DNA of 53,950 nucleotides from contig JALHQU010000026.1 in NCBI GenBank assembly GCA_022841795.1, forward strand, positions 1 to 53,950. Direction: 5' to 3'. The position numbers were made by a program, and so were the translations under genes. Source of the DNA: Fimbriiglobus sp. GTDB lineage: Bacteria; Planctomycetota; Planctomycetia; Gemmatales; Gemmataceae. Of the stretch, positions 1 to 8,009 are shown piece by piece (the stretch's first letter is position 1; each line of letters starts with the position of its first letter). The notes under the pieces are model-generated. The model was not told the DNA's origin. It saw only the letters and a program-made list of their open reading frames with translations, and made no database searches.

Positions 1-66
1 GGAGGTTGCAAGTCCTCCGGTCGCTCACGCTCCCGGCTCGCCACAACCGCTCCCGGCTCGCCAACC

Positions 67-693
67 TCACTTCTTCTTCGGCGTCGGGATGTGAATCGTC
101 CGCACGCCGGCTTTGTTCGCCGCCCCCTCCACCTGCACGAAGATGTCCCACGACACGTCGTCGGCGGCGTGCAGCACCATCTCCTTCCGCCCGGTGCCCC
201 GCACCACGTCCGCCATCTCCTTCTCCAGGTTGTCGAACACGATCGGCCGCTTCTCGATCTCCACCACCGGCTGCTCGCCGTTCATCGTCACCTTCACCCG
301 GAAGATGCGGTCCTGGATCTGGCTGATGTCCACCGGCTTCTGGTCGGACTCCGGCTGCGGCGGGGGCACGTCGATGGTGCGACGCAGCGAGGTGACGGTG
401 GCGGTGAGGATGAAGAACACCAGCAGCACCAGGGCCACGTCGATGAGCGGGTTCATGTCCAGGTGCGTCTCGTCCGGCGGCTCCGGCGGGGGCGGCCCCA
501 TGTCGGCGATGGCGTCGGCGAACGCCGGGTGTTCCTCCACCGGCCGCCACATGGTCTCGCCCGGCCCGCGGACCTCGTCCGACGGCTCCCACTCCCCGTC
601 GCGGACGCCGTCCAGCACCTTGTGCGGGTCGTCCAGTTGCCGCGGGGTCGGGTCGCCGGCCAGCCGCACGAGCCACGTTCCGGGTGTTGCCAT
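67..693 (-). CDS. ExbD/TolR-type proton-motive subunit with N-terminal GYF-like domain
   Basis: Inner-membrane partner of an ExbB/TolQ proton channel, expected to transmit proton motive force to an outer-membrane or cell-envelope process. About 208 residues. The ATG at 693 is preferred to the GTG at 714, which lies in a palindrome. Residues about 5-60 resemble the GYF_2/DUF4339 fold (conserved Trp and a W-R-P ending). One transmembrane helix follows, introduced by MNPLIDVALVLLVFF; its Asp matches the proton-carrying Asp of ExbD. A periplasmic domain follows and ends in a basic PKKK tail. It is the last of three consecutive minus-strand genes (channel, ExbD, ExbD). Typical ExbD has only a short cytoplasmic tail, so the N-terminal domain is an extra. 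Family assignment is firm; the GYF match is by eye. Confidence 0.88.
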   Translation of the reverse strand: MATPGTWLVRLAGDPTPRQLDDPHKVLDGVRDGEWEPSDEVRGPGETMWRPVEEHPAFADAIADMGPPPPEPPDETHLDMNPLIDVALVLLVFFILTATVTSLRRTIDVPPPQPESDQKPVDISQIQDRIFRVKVTMNGEQPVVEIEKRPIVFDNLEKEMADVVRGTGRKEMVLHAADDVSWDIFVQVEGAANKAGVRTIHIPTPKKK

Positions 694-702
694 GTGTATT
701 GT

Positions 703-806
703 CCCCGGTCTCACGACCGGGGCTGCGGTATGTCGCCCCCTTCGGGGGCTTGGATTTCAGCCCGCGGAGCGGGCGGCATAGCGAAGCCCCGGTCGTGAGA
801 CCGGGG
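703..806. repeat. Inverted repeat between the two exbD genes
   Basis: Perfect 22-nt arms at 703-724 and 785-806 (first arm begins CCCCGGTCTCACGACC) enclose 60 nt that contain two smaller hairpins, one around CGCCCCCTTCGGGGGC and one around GCCCGCGGAGCGGGC. The element fills the gap between the two ExbD genes and could fold in the mRNA or form a cruciform. The inner hairpin resembles that of the large element at 53144-53355. Confidence 0.8.
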
Positions 807-815
807 CAACCGCTG

Positions 816-1538
816 TCACTGTTTCGACTGCTCGTTCACTTCGGCCGCGTAGAACGCGATCTGCTGCTTCTCTTTCCGCTTGTGCAGCACCTGCTCCACC
901 ACCTGCCGCACCTGGATGTGCTTCACCTTCTTCTGGCAGGCGATGCGGACCTCCGGCGGGCGGCTGACCTTCGCCAGCACCTCGTCCATGCGGGCGTTCA
1001 GCTCGCTGATGGTGGCCAGGTTGTTGTTCTCCTTGGCGATCGGCTGGTCGCCGACGCGGAGGGCGTAGTACACCTCCCCGCCGTCGCGGAGTTCGATCTG
1101 CACCGTCAGCGCGTCCGCGTCCTGGCTGAGTTCGGACCCGGTGCTGATGGCCGGCACGTCCACCGGCGACAGGGCGGACACGGCGGTGGTCATCATGAAG
1201 AACACCAGCAGCACCAGGCTGATGTCGATGAGCGGGATCATGTCCGGGTCGTCGTCCGTGTCCTCGATCACCTTGCGGTGCGACATCTCCAGTTCCGGCG
1301 GCTCGACCGGGGCGGCGTTGCCCGTCGGCGTCATCGCCACCTGCGGGGCGCGGTAGTCGGCCAGCAGCGGGTGGTCGGCGATCCGCACCCACGCGGTGGT
1401 CGCCCCGCTCGGCCGCACCTTGTCGTCGGAGGACACCCGCCCGGTGTCCACCCACCCGGCCACCACCTCGAACGGCACGCCCTTGTACACCTGATCGGCG
1501 GTCAGGAACCACACGTCGAACGTGTTCGGCTTGGCCAT
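816..1538 (-). CDS. ExbD/TolR-type subunit with N-terminal GYF_2-like domain
   Basis: Second ExbD paralogue, 240 residues, ATG at 1538. Residues about 8-65 match the GYF_2 pattern well (G-V-P-F-E-V-V, D-T-G-R-V-S-S-D-D-K-V and a terminal A-W-V). The single membrane helix carries MIPLIDISLVLLVFF with the essential Asp, followed by a periplasmic alpha/beta domain and a basic coiled C-terminus. It lies between the channel gene and the second exbD and is probably co-transcribed with both. Two different ExbD subunits per channel gene suggest a heteromeric TolQR-like motor. The substrate or partner cannot be told from the sequence. Confidence 0.9.
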   Translation of the reverse strand: MAKPNTFDVWFLTADQVYKGVPFEVVAGWVDTGRVSSDDKVRPSGATTAWVRIADHPLLADYRAPQVAMTPTGNAAPVEPPELEMSHRKVIEDTDDDPDMIPLIDISLVLLVFFMMTTAVSALSPVDVPAISTGSELSQDADALTVQIELRDGGEVYYALRVGDQPIAKENNNLATISELNARMDEVLAKVSRPPEVRIACQKKVKHIQVRQVVEQVLHKRKEKQQIAFYAAEVNEQSKQ

Positions 1539-1552
1539 GACGAATGGTGAAC

Positions 1553-1620
1553 CGCGGGTGTGAACCCGCGGGTGTGAACCCGCGGGCGGATTCCGAACCC
1601 GGCGGCTGACACCGCCGGTT
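1553..1620. repeat. Short tandem repeat plus palindrome
   Basis: A 14-nt unit reading CGCGGGTGTGAACC is repeated about two and a half times from 1553 to 1588. It is followed by CGGCGGCTGACACCGCCGG, which belongs to the same family as the palindromes at 2428-2510 and 14833-14898. It lies between the channel gene and the first exbD. Confidence 0.65.
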
Positions 1621-1629
1621 CGCCGGGCG

Positions 1630-2340
1630 TTAGCGGGCGGGGGCGCGGCGGGCGGCGCGGCGGTCCTCGTCTTCCGCCGGCTCGTCGTCCCCGTCCGGGT
1701 TGTTCTTCACGTTCTGCACCAGCGTCACGAGCGTCTGGGCGGCCACCTTCATCTTCGTCTCGAACTTGGTGATCCACGCCTTGAACATGACGTGGAAGAA
1801 CACCAGCGGGATGGCGGTGAGCAGCCCCAGGGCGGTGGCGAACAGGGCGAGACCGATCTTCTCGCTCTGGGCGGTCACCCCCGAGGCTCCGGCCGCCCCC
1901 TTGGCCGCGCTCTCGCCGATCGCGCTGAACGTGCCGATCATCGAGATGACCGTACCCAGCAGCCCGACCATGGTGGCGATCTTGGCGATGGCCAGGATGG
2001 ACGGCAGGAGGAAGTTCAGCCGCGGCAGGATTTCCAGCTCGACCGCGCTGGCCATGCTCCGCCGCATGGCGGCGACGCCCTGGTCGGACGCCTGCAGGCC
2101 GGCCACGAACAGCGTGTTCGGGATCAGGCCTTTCTCTTGCTGGCACAGGGCGACGGCCGCCTTCGGCCCCTTCTGCCGCAGGTTCGTCTGTAGGTCCGGA
2201 AGGAGCAGGTCCAGCTTGGACGTGGCCCCCTGGTTGAGCAGGAACCGCCAGATGACCATGGCGAACGCGATCAGCATGATGACCGTCATCGGGACGGCGA
2301 AGTACCAGTCGTTGACGTAGAAACTGATGAGCGCCTTCAT
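1630..2340 (-). CDS. MotA/TolQ/ExbB proton channel family protein
   Basis: Proton-conducting inner-membrane subunit that should form a pentamer around ExbD dimers. 236 residues, ATG at 2340. Three transmembrane segments are visible at about 13-35, 112-140 and 163-187. The hallmark GLLGTVISMIGTF in the second helix is the ExbB/TolQ signature. Between the first and second helices lies the usual cytoplasmic domain. The C-terminus is highly charged (DGDDEPAEDEDRRAARR). It is the first gene of a channel-ExbD-ExbD unit. No TonB, TolA or Pal gene is nearby, so the energised partner is unknown. Confidence 0.93.
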   Translation of the reverse strand: MKALISFYVNDWYFAVPMTVIMLIAFAMVIWRFLLNQGATSKLDLLLPDLQTNLRQKGPKAAVALCQQEKGLIPNTLFVAGLQASDQGVAAMRRSMASAVELEILPRLNFLLPSILAIAKIATMVGLLGTVISMIGTFSAIGESAAKGAAGASGVTAQSEKIGLALFATALGLLTAIPLVFFHVMFKAWITKFETKMKVAAQTLVTLVQNVKNNPDGDDEPAEDEDRRAARRAPAR

Positions 2341-2427
2341 TCGCCTGGCCTGCCCGGGTGCGGGGGATGGGATACCGTCAGTGTGGCAAATGTAGAACGC
2401 CGGGGCAAGTTGTCGTGTTGGCAGTTC

Positions 2428-2510
2428 GGCGAACCGGCGGCGTCAGCCGCCGGGTGGTTGTTCCGGTTGTGCGGGGATAACCACCCGGCGGCTGACGCCG
2501 CCGGTTCGCC
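2428..2510. repeat. Perfect 32-bp inverted repeat downstream of the EF-G-like gene
   Basis: Arms at 2428-2459 and 2479-2510 are exact reverse complements (first arm begins GGCGAACCGGCGGCG) with a 19-nt loop. The second arm ends 8 nt from the stop codon of the EF-G-like gene, so on the minus strand it is placed like a terminator, although no T-run follows. The GGCGGCGTCAGCCGCC core recurs at 1600 and 14833-14898. Confidence 0.9.
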
Positions 2511-2518
2511 CGGTCGGA

Positions 2519-4660
2519 TCACTCCTCCTCGTGCTTGATGGCCGCCTTCGTCACCACCTGCTGCTGCACGTTCGCCGGCACGTGCTCGTAGTGGCTCAGC
2601 TCCAGGGTGTACGACCCCTGGCCCTGGGTCATGCCGTTCAGCTGGGCGGCGTACCGGGCCACCTCGGACAGTGGGATGCGGGCGTAGATGACGTTCAGGT
2701 CGCCGGGCAGGGTGTCCTGGTTCTCGACGTGCCCCCGCTTGGTGGCGATGTCGCCCAGGATGGTGCCGGTGAACTTGGCCGGCACCGTCACCTCGATCTT
2801 GACGATCGGCTCCATGAGCGCCGGGCGGGCGGCCAGGAACGCCTTGCGGAAGGCGTGCCGGGCGGCGGTCATGAACGCCGCCTCGGACGAGTCCACGTCG
2901 TGGTACTTGCCGAAATGCACCTCGACGGCCAGGTCCTGCACCCGGAACCCGGCCAGCACCCCGCGGGTGAGCATCTCCTTGCACCCCTTCTCCACGGCCG
3001 GGATGAAGTTGTTCGGGATGGTGCCGCCGACGATGTGGTCGATGAACGCGAAGTTGTGCGCCGGGTCGTAGTGCGCGCTCCGCATTTTCTCGAACCGGCT
3101 CTTGTTGGCGAACTGCTCCTCCAGCTGCGCCTGGGTGGTGATCTCCCGCGGCAGCGGGTACATGCGGATGTGCACCTCGGCGAACTGCCCCCGCCCGCCG
3201 GTCTGCTTCTTGTGCTTGTGGTCGCCGGCGCTCTCGGTGGTGACCGTCTCCCGGTACGGGATCTTCGGCTCCCGCGACGTCACCTCCACGTCGAACCTGT
3301 GCTTCAGCCGCTCCTGCACCACGTCCAGGTGCAACTGGCTGACCCCGGACATGACCAGCTCGTGCGTCTGCGGGTCGGGGACGATCCGCACCGTCGGGTC
3401 CTCCTCGGCGATCTTGTGCAGCCCGGCCGACACCTTCTGCTCGTCCCCGCGGGTCTTCGGCTCGATGGCCACGCTGAACATCGGGTTGGGGAACTCCGGC
3501 GCGGGCAGCTTCGGCGCGTCCGCCCGGAACGCCACCGTGTCGCCGATGTGCAGCCCGTCCACCTTCGCCACCGCGATGATGTCCCCCGGCCCGGCCTCCG
3601 GCACCGGCACGAACGTCTTCCCCTGCGCCTCCAGCAGTTGCCCCACCCGCACCGCCTTGCCGGTGTTCACGTCGATCACCTGGTGGTTCGGGGTGAGCAC
3701 CCCGGCCAGCACGCGGATGAAGCTCAGGTGCCCGACGTACCTGTCGTTCACCACCTTGAACACGAACCCGAGGAACTCGGAATCCGCCTTCGGCTCGACC
3801 GGCTTGTGCGTGCCGTTCCCGTTCGCGCTCGGCGTCAACCCGCTCAGCACCCGTTTGGCGTAGGTGGGCGACAGGCCGTACCGGCTGAGCGCGTCGAGCA
3901 GCTCCTTCACCCCCACGTCCTTGGTCGCGCTGGTGCAGAAGATGGGCACGAGGGTGCCGGCTTCGAGCGCCTTCGGGATGGCCGCCTCCAACTCCTCGGC
4001 GGACACCGCCCCCTCGGTCAGGTACTTCTCCATCAGGACTTCGTCCGCTTCGATCACCGCCTCGGTCAGCCGGGTGCGGACGTCCGCCGGGTCGATCGGG
4101 AACCCGTCGGCGGCGGTCGGCGGGTCGAGCACGCACACCACCTTGCCGAACTTCTCGCCGTCCGCGTCCGGCACGTTGAACGGCACGCACTTGTTGCCGA
4201 ACGCCGTCTGGATGGCGTCCACCACCCCGGCCACGTCCGCGTTCTCGGCGTCCACCTTGTTCACCACGATCACCCGGCTGAGTTCGCGGGCGCCGGCCTC
4301 GCGGAACATGCGGCGGGTGTTCACCTCCACGCCGTTCACGGCGCTCACCACGATGACGGCCGTCTCCACCGCGGTGAGCGCCTCCAGGGCGGCGCCGATG
4401 AAGTCCGGGTAGCCGGGGGCGTCGAGGATGTTCAGGTGCTTGCCGGCGTGTTCGGCGTGCAGGACGTGCGTGTCGATGCTGAAGTGGTGCCGCTTCTCGT
4501 CCTCGTCCGTGTCCGCCACGCTCGTCCCGTCGTCCACCTTGCCGAGTTTGTCGACCGCGTGGGCTTCGAACAGTAGGGCATCGGCCAGGCTGGTCTTGCC
4601 CGCGGCGCGATGCCCGACGAGTGCGATGTCGCGGACGTCTTCGACCGTGTGACGGCCCAT
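2519..4660 (-). CDS. Elongation factor G-like translational GTPase (paralogue)
   Basis: Ribosome-associated GTPase of the EF-G family, 713 residues, about the length of EF-G. G1 reads GHRAAGKTS (16-24), G3 DAPGYPDF (80-87) and G4 NKVD (134-137). Domains II to V follow, with the domain IV to V region clear (VEKGCKEMLTRGVLAGF and the closing HYEHVP). The switch I region reads DTDEDEKRHHFSI instead of the E-R-x-R-G-I-T-I of canonical FusA, which places it among the EF-G-like paralogues (EF-G2 or TM1651 type) rather than the housekeeping translocase. Substrate and function of those paralogues are poorly known. ATG at 4660. It lies upstream of the ExbB-ExbD genes with a 178-nt gap containing a palindrome. 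Confidence 0.88.
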   Translation of the reverse strand: MGRHTVEDVRDIALVGHRAAGKTSLADALLFEAHAVDKLGKVDDGTSVADTDEDEKRHHFSIDTHVLHAEHAGKHLNILDAPGYPDFIGAALEALTAVETAVIVVSAVNGVEVNTRRMFREAGARELSRVIVVNKVDAENADVAGVVDAIQTAFGNKCVPFNVPDADGEKFGKVVCVLDPPTAADGFPIDPADVRTRLTEAVIEADEVLMEKYLTEGAVSAEELEAAIPKALEAGTLVPIFCTSATKDVGVKELLDALSRYGLSPTYAKRVLSGLTPSANGNGTHKPVEPKADSEFLGFVFKVVNDRYVGHLSFIRVLAGVLTPNHQVIDVNTGKAVRVGQLLEAQGKTFVPVPEAGPGDIIAVAKVDGLHIGDTVAFRADAPKLPAPEFPNPMFSVAIEPKTRGDEQKVSAGLHKIAEEDPTVRIVPDPQTHELVMSGVSQLHLDVVQERLKHRFDVEVTSREPKIPYRETVTTESAGDHKHKKQTGGRGQFAEVHIRMYPLPREITTQAQLEEQFANKSRFEKMRSAHYDPAHNFAFIDHIVGGTIPNNFIPAVEKGCKEMLTRGVLAGFRVQDLAVEVHFGKYHDVDSSEAAFMTAARHAFRKAFLAARPALMEPIVKIEVTVPAKFTGTILGDIATKRGHVENQDTLPGDLNVIYARIPLSEVARYAAQLNGMTQGQGSYTLELSHYEHVPANVQQQVVTKAAIKHEEE

Positions 4661-4696
4661 ACAGCCCTCCCTTCATAGGAACGAATGCGGCCCGGC

Positions 4697-4796
4697 GGGG
4701 GAAGCCAAGGAGCAAGTGTAAAGGAGCAAGGAGCAAGTGCGGCGGGTGGCCGACTTGTTCCTTGTTCCTTGTTCCTTACCCCTTGTCACTTCCCCA
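4697..4796. repeat. Imperfect inverted repeat built from AAGGAACAAG units
   Basis: The left half contains AAGGAGCAAG units and the right half CTTGTTCCTTGTTCCTTG, the two halves being nearly complementary over about 40 nt. It sits in the 209-nt gap between hisA and the EF-G-like gene. No gene or further signal was seen in that gap. Confidence 0.65.
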
Positions 4797-4869
4797 AGGG
4801 GGCCCGGCAGGGAGGAAGGTGGCTCGGTGGCGTCAGCGCGGCACGAACCGTCGTCCGGAGAGAGGCGGT

Positions 4870-5634
4870 TCAGGTCGTGTGCGTCGAAGGAGTCGCCGTC
4901 CGTTGACCGGGGCCGCCCGATCCGGAGCCTAGGGTTAACAGGTCGGGCAGGGACACCTGCCCGTCGTACAGCGCCCGGCCGACGATGCAGCCGAACGTGC
5001 CGGCTTCGGCCAGCCGGCGGGCGTGCCCGAGCGAACTCACCCCGCCGGACGCGATGACCGGCAGCCGGGTGTTCGCCCGCATTTCACCGAGCGCTTCATG
5101 GTTCGGCCCGCTCATCATCCCGTCCTTGGCGATGTCCGTGTACACCACCGCGAACAGCGGGCTTTGCTCCACCACCTTCGCCAGGTCGGTGGCTTTGGTG
5201 GTGGAAGTCGCCAGCCAGCCGTCGGTGGCGACGAACCCGTTGCGGGCGTCCAGGCCCAGCACGATCCGCTGCGGGTGGCGGTCGGCGACGGCACGAACCC
5301 AGGCCGGGTCTTGCAACGCTTTCGTGCCCAACACCGCCCACCGCACGCCCCAGTCGAACACCGCGTTCAGGTGCTCGTCGGTGCGGATGCCGCCGCCCAA
5401 CTGCACCGGCACGCTCACGGCCTCGGCGATCTTGCGGATCACCGGGCCGTTCACCGGCTTCCCGTCCTTCGCCCCGTCCAGATCGACGAGGTGCAGGCGG
5501 TCGGCGCCGAGTTCGACCCACTTCTTCGCCACGGACACCGGGTCGTCGGAGAACACCGTCTCCCGCGAATAGTCGCCCTGTTGCAGCCGCACGCAGCGGC
5601 CGCCGAGCAGGTCGATGGCGGGGTAGATGAGCAT
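4870..5634 (-). CDS. hisA: Phosphoribosylformimino-5-aminoimidazole carboxamide ribotide isomerase
   Basis: Fourth step of histidine biosynthesis, converting ProFAR to PRFAR in the cytoplasm. 254 residues, a TIM barrel. It opens MLIYPAIDLLGGRCVRLQQG, the HisA start with the catalytic Asp. Also visible are QLGGGIRT (phosphate binding), GLDARNG (second catalytic Asp), YTDIAKDGMMSGPN and ASGGVSS. The ATG at 5634 is chosen because the reading frame extends upstream to a GTG at 5718 without family similarity, and the HisA fold starts right at this Met. The C-terminal 15 or so residues (GSGSGGPGQRTATPST) are extra. No other his genes are in the window. Confidence 0.96.
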   Translation of the reverse strand: MLIYPAIDLLGGRCVRLQQGDYSRETVFSDDPVSVAKKWVELGADRLHLVDLDGAKDGKPVNGPVIRKIAEAVSVPVQLGGGIRTDEHLNAVFDWGVRWAVLGTKALQDPAWVRAVADRHPQRIVLGLDARNGFVATDGWLATSTTKATDLAKVVEQSPLFAVVYTDIAKDGMMSGPNHEALGEMRANTRLPVIASGGVSSLGHARRLAEAGTFGCIVGRALYDGQVSLPDLLTLGSGSGGPGQRTATPSTHTT

Positions 5635-5714
5635 GAGGAACCTCGAAGCACGGGCATTGTGGTCGAACGCGGGGGGCGGATCAAGGGGGTGGGTGTCAGA
5701 AGGAGGCGATGTCG

Positions 5715-6608
5715 TCACTTGCTCGGCGGGAACGCGAAACTCACTTCCGATAGTTTACCACCTCCCACCGTCGCCTTCCGCATCTGTTGGAACGGCTCGG
5801 CGAAGTGCAGACGGACGATCTTGCCGGTTTCTGGGTCGCGGTCGCGGCTGAGCAGTTCCCAGTTCCGCAGCCACGCCACCACCTCGTACTCGCCCGGCGG
5901 CACCGCGTCCAGCGTGAACCGGCCGTCGGCGTCGGTGGTCGTGTAGAACCCGTGTTCGCACACGAACACGTCGGCGGCGGACCAGAAGTACCCGGCGGCG
6001 CTGGTGAACTCGACGTGCCCCGGCGTGTCCAGCTTCCGTTTGATCGGCTTGTTCGGGGCGGGGAAGGGCAGGGTGAAGAACGCCGCCCCGCGGGCGCGGA
6101 GCGAGTGGTACTCGTCGTCGCGGGACACCATCTCGATTTCGCTGCCGACCCGGACGAACCCGATTCGGCCGACCCGATCCCGCTGCCGAACCCGGACGGT
6201 ATGATCGGACTGTTCGACCACCAGCGGCCAGGTCTTCCAGCCCGTGTCCGCACCAGCCCTGAGGAACACCACCGCATCGGCGACGCCCTTCCTCTCCGGG
6301 TCGATTCGCGGGGCGAAGTGGTTCGGCACCTCGCCCCACTGCAACCCGTCCTTCGTGGTGATCAGTCCGCGGATCGGCGGCACGGCGGGGATGTCGCCGG
6401 ACCAGGCGACGCGGCCGGTGACGCCGGTGCCGAGCGCCGACCCGATCGGAAGTTGCCGGATGGAGTCTGTCGAGTCGAGCGAGGGAACGGGCCTTTCGTT
6501 CGGGTCTCGTACCTGCACCTCAGGCGTGTGGTCCTGAAACGTCCGCTGGCAGCCCGCCAGGGCCGCCACGAGTACAATCGCGAGCAGGGCAAAACGGAGG
6601 TGGGTCAT
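5715..6608 (-). CDS. Secreted lipoprotein with carboxypeptidase-regulatory-like C-terminus
   Basis: 297 residues, function unknown. The chosen ATG (6608) gives MTHLRFALLAIVLVAALAGC, a lipoprotein signal peptide with lipobox LAGC. The middle part is beta-rich (TGVTGRVAWSGDIP, AVVFLRAG), as in cupredoxin-like methanol/ethanol-PQQ-associated or DUF1416-like proteins. The C-terminal part reads GRFTLDAVPPGEYEVVAWLR, typical of a CarboxypepD_reg-like beta-sandwich. Its ATG shares two bases with the ATG of the divergent cupin gene. An upstream in-frame GTG or ATG would run into that gene and remove the N-terminal signal. Confidence 0.75.
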   Translation of the reverse strand: MTHLRFALLAIVLVAALAGCQRTFQDHTPEVQVRDPNERPVPSLDSTDSIRQLPIGSALGTGVTGRVAWSGDIPAVPPIRGLITTKDGLQWGEVPNHFAPRIDPERKGVADAVVFLRAGADTGWKTWPLVVEQSDHTVRVRQRDRVGRIGFVRVGSEIEMVSRDDEYHSLRARGAAFFTLPFPAPNKPIKRKLDTPGHVEFTSAAGYFWSAADVFVCEHGFYTTTDADGRFTLDAVPPGEYEVVAWLRNWELLSRDRDPETGKIVRLHFAEPFQQMRKATVGGGKLSEVSFAFPPSK

Positions 6609-6951
6609 GAGCGGGTTCGTTGTGCGACACCGGGACGAGGCACCCACGGTGCCGTGCCCGTGCGGGGCGAGTACCCGCATCCTCACCGCCGCCGACGGCG
6701 GGCCGTGTTCCGTCCACGTCACCAGCATCCGCGATTCCGTGCGGCACTACCACCGGCACACGACCGAGGTGTACTACATCCTATCCGGCAACGGCAAGAT
6801 GGAACTGAACGGCGCGTGGCACGACGTGTCGCCGGGGAGCGTGGTCCGCATCGACGCCGGCACCCGCCACCGGCTGGTGGCCGACGACGCGGTGACGACG
6901 ATCGTGATGGCCTTCCCGCCGTTCCACGAGGACGACGAGCATTTCGACTGA
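6607..6951 (+). CDS. Small cupin-domain protein
   Basis: Single cupin_2 barrel, 114 residues. Motif 1 is visible as RHYHRHTTEVYYILSGNG (two His and Glu as metal ligands) and motif 2 as PGSVVRIDAGTRHRL (second His). Cupins of this size bind a metal and often small ligands such as sugars or act as isomerases or dioxygenases; the substrate is not evident. The start at 6607 has a good ribosome-binding site GGAGG six bases upstream, which lies inside the divergent lipoprotein gene. Confidence 0.88.
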   Translation: MSGFVVRHRDEAPTVPCPCGASTRILTAADGGPCSVHVTSIRDSVRHYHRHTTEVYYILSGNGKMELNGAWHDVSPGSVVRIDAGTRHRLVADDAVTTIVMAFPPFHEDDEHFD

Positions 6952-6965
6952 CGACCGCCGCCGGG

Positions 6966-7604
6966 TCACCGCAGTTCGCCGCCGCGGCGGCGGGTGTCGC
7001 CGTCGTACACGTCGGTGTCTGGGTGAATGGTCCGCCATGCCTGCCACGTCGTCCGGGTGATCTCGATCGTCTGGTGCGGGAACGGCGGGTCGTCCGCCCG
7101 TAGCGGCCGGCCGTCGTCCTGGCGGTACAGGATGCCGTCTTCCTTGATGAGCATCGTGCTCGCCGTCCCGTCGTTCAGGTACCCGCCGATTCCGATCGCC
7201 AGGGGCGCGTCGGCCGAGTCCCCCTGGTAGGCGGTCACGCAGTTCGAGCGGTCGCAGTAGGCGACGGTGATCGGGGTTTCGCCGAACAGGTCGTTGACCA
7301 CATGGCAGTTGATGTCGGCCATGACGGACAGGGCGTACGCCCGGTGCCGGCCGTTCATCGACACGCCGATCACCAGCGCTTGGTCCGGCAGGTTCGACTG
7401 CGAAGCGGCGGCCGTCCGCGGGGACTGTACGCCCGGCAGGTCGGCGACCTCGATGTCGGGGGATCGTCCGCCCCAGAGCAGGGCGTACAGGATGACGGCG
7501 AAGATCGCCCCCCAGATCAGGATCGGGAGCGAAACGCGGCGCCACCGGCGCGGCGGGCGGGGCTGCCCGTCCGCACCTGTTGGCGGGGTGTTCGGGTGGT
7601 TCAT
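6966..7604 (-). CDS. Membrane-anchored DUF3179-like protein
   Basis: 212 residues. After a Pro- and Arg-rich N-terminus there is one membrane helix (about 26-45, SLPILIWGAIFAVILYALLW), then an extracytoplasmic domain. RAYALSVMADINCHVVNDLF and the following TPITVAYCDRSNCVTAY match the core of DUF3179, where a two-Cys motif follows V-T-Y-C. Most DUF3179 proteins are longer (about 300 residues), so this is a short version. Function of the family is unknown. It ends 14 nt from the end of the cupin gene, tail to tail. Confidence 0.65.
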   Translation of the reverse strand: MNHPNTPPTGADGQPRPPRRWRRVSLPILIWGAIFAVILYALLWGGRSPDIEVADLPGVQSPRTAAASQSNLPDQALVIGVSMNGRHRAYALSVMADINCHVVNDLFGETPITVAYCDRSNCVTAYQGDSADAPLAIGIGGYLNDGTASTMLIKEDGILYRQDDGRPLRADDPPFPHQTIEITRTTWQAWRTIHPDTDVYDGDTRRRGGELR

Positions 7605-7739
7605 CAGGTGGGATGCGGACCTGGAGAGGCCGTATGGGTCTAGAATTGTACCCGCAGATGTGACGAGAGTGATGAAATCGGACTCAGAAGTGGGCGTGAA
7701 CCGCGGCGATTCCCGACACCAGCTTGCAGCTGCCGCGAT

Positions 7740-8009
7740 TCACCGCGGGTGGTAGCGGAACTGGTAGATCAGCACCACCCGCTGATCCTCGAACACCTCG
7801 AAGTAGACGGTCAGTGGGGGGACGACGAGAACCCGCTCCGCACCGTCCCGCGATTCCCCCACGGTAGACGGGTTCGCAGCGAGCCGGGCTTCGATCTCTT
7901 CGACTGAGGCGGGGATGGCGTTTACCGGCCGCCCGAGTTCCCGCGCGAGAAACTGGAACACGTTGAGATCGTGACGGACGCGGTCCCGCCAGTACACGCG
8001 GTAACTCAT
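7740..8009 (-). CDS. ParE/RelE-superfamily toxin-like protein
   Basis: 89 residues with the RelE/ParE layout: YRVYWRDRVRHDLNVFQ helix start, then VEEIEARLAANPSTVGESRDGAERVLVVPPLTVYFEVFED and the closing VLIYQFRYHP. Toxins of this superfamily cleave ribosome-bound mRNA or poison gyrase. Its start codon overlaps the stop of the upstream small gene by ATGA, the usual arrangement of antitoxin then toxin. Whether it is active cannot be told from sequence. Confidence 0.75.
   Translation of the reverse strand: MSYRVYWRDRVRHDLNVFQFLARELGRPVNAIPASVEEIEARLAANPSTVGESRDGAERVLVVPPLTVYFEVFEDQRVVLIYQFRYHPR

Noticed and set aside
91-798. Long plus-strand open frames over the exbD gene
   Set aside because: The other strand has clear ExbD motifs; the plus-strand products are His- and Arg-rich as expected for antisense of high-G+C genes.
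2531-4576. 681-codon plus-strand frame over the EF-G-like gene
   Set aside because: Antisense frame with R/H/V-rich composition and no domain; the minus strand encodes an intact GTPase.
5715-6728. Longer lipoprotein start at 6728
   Set aside because: It would bury the signal peptide and lipobox 40 residues inside the protein and run across the cupin gene.
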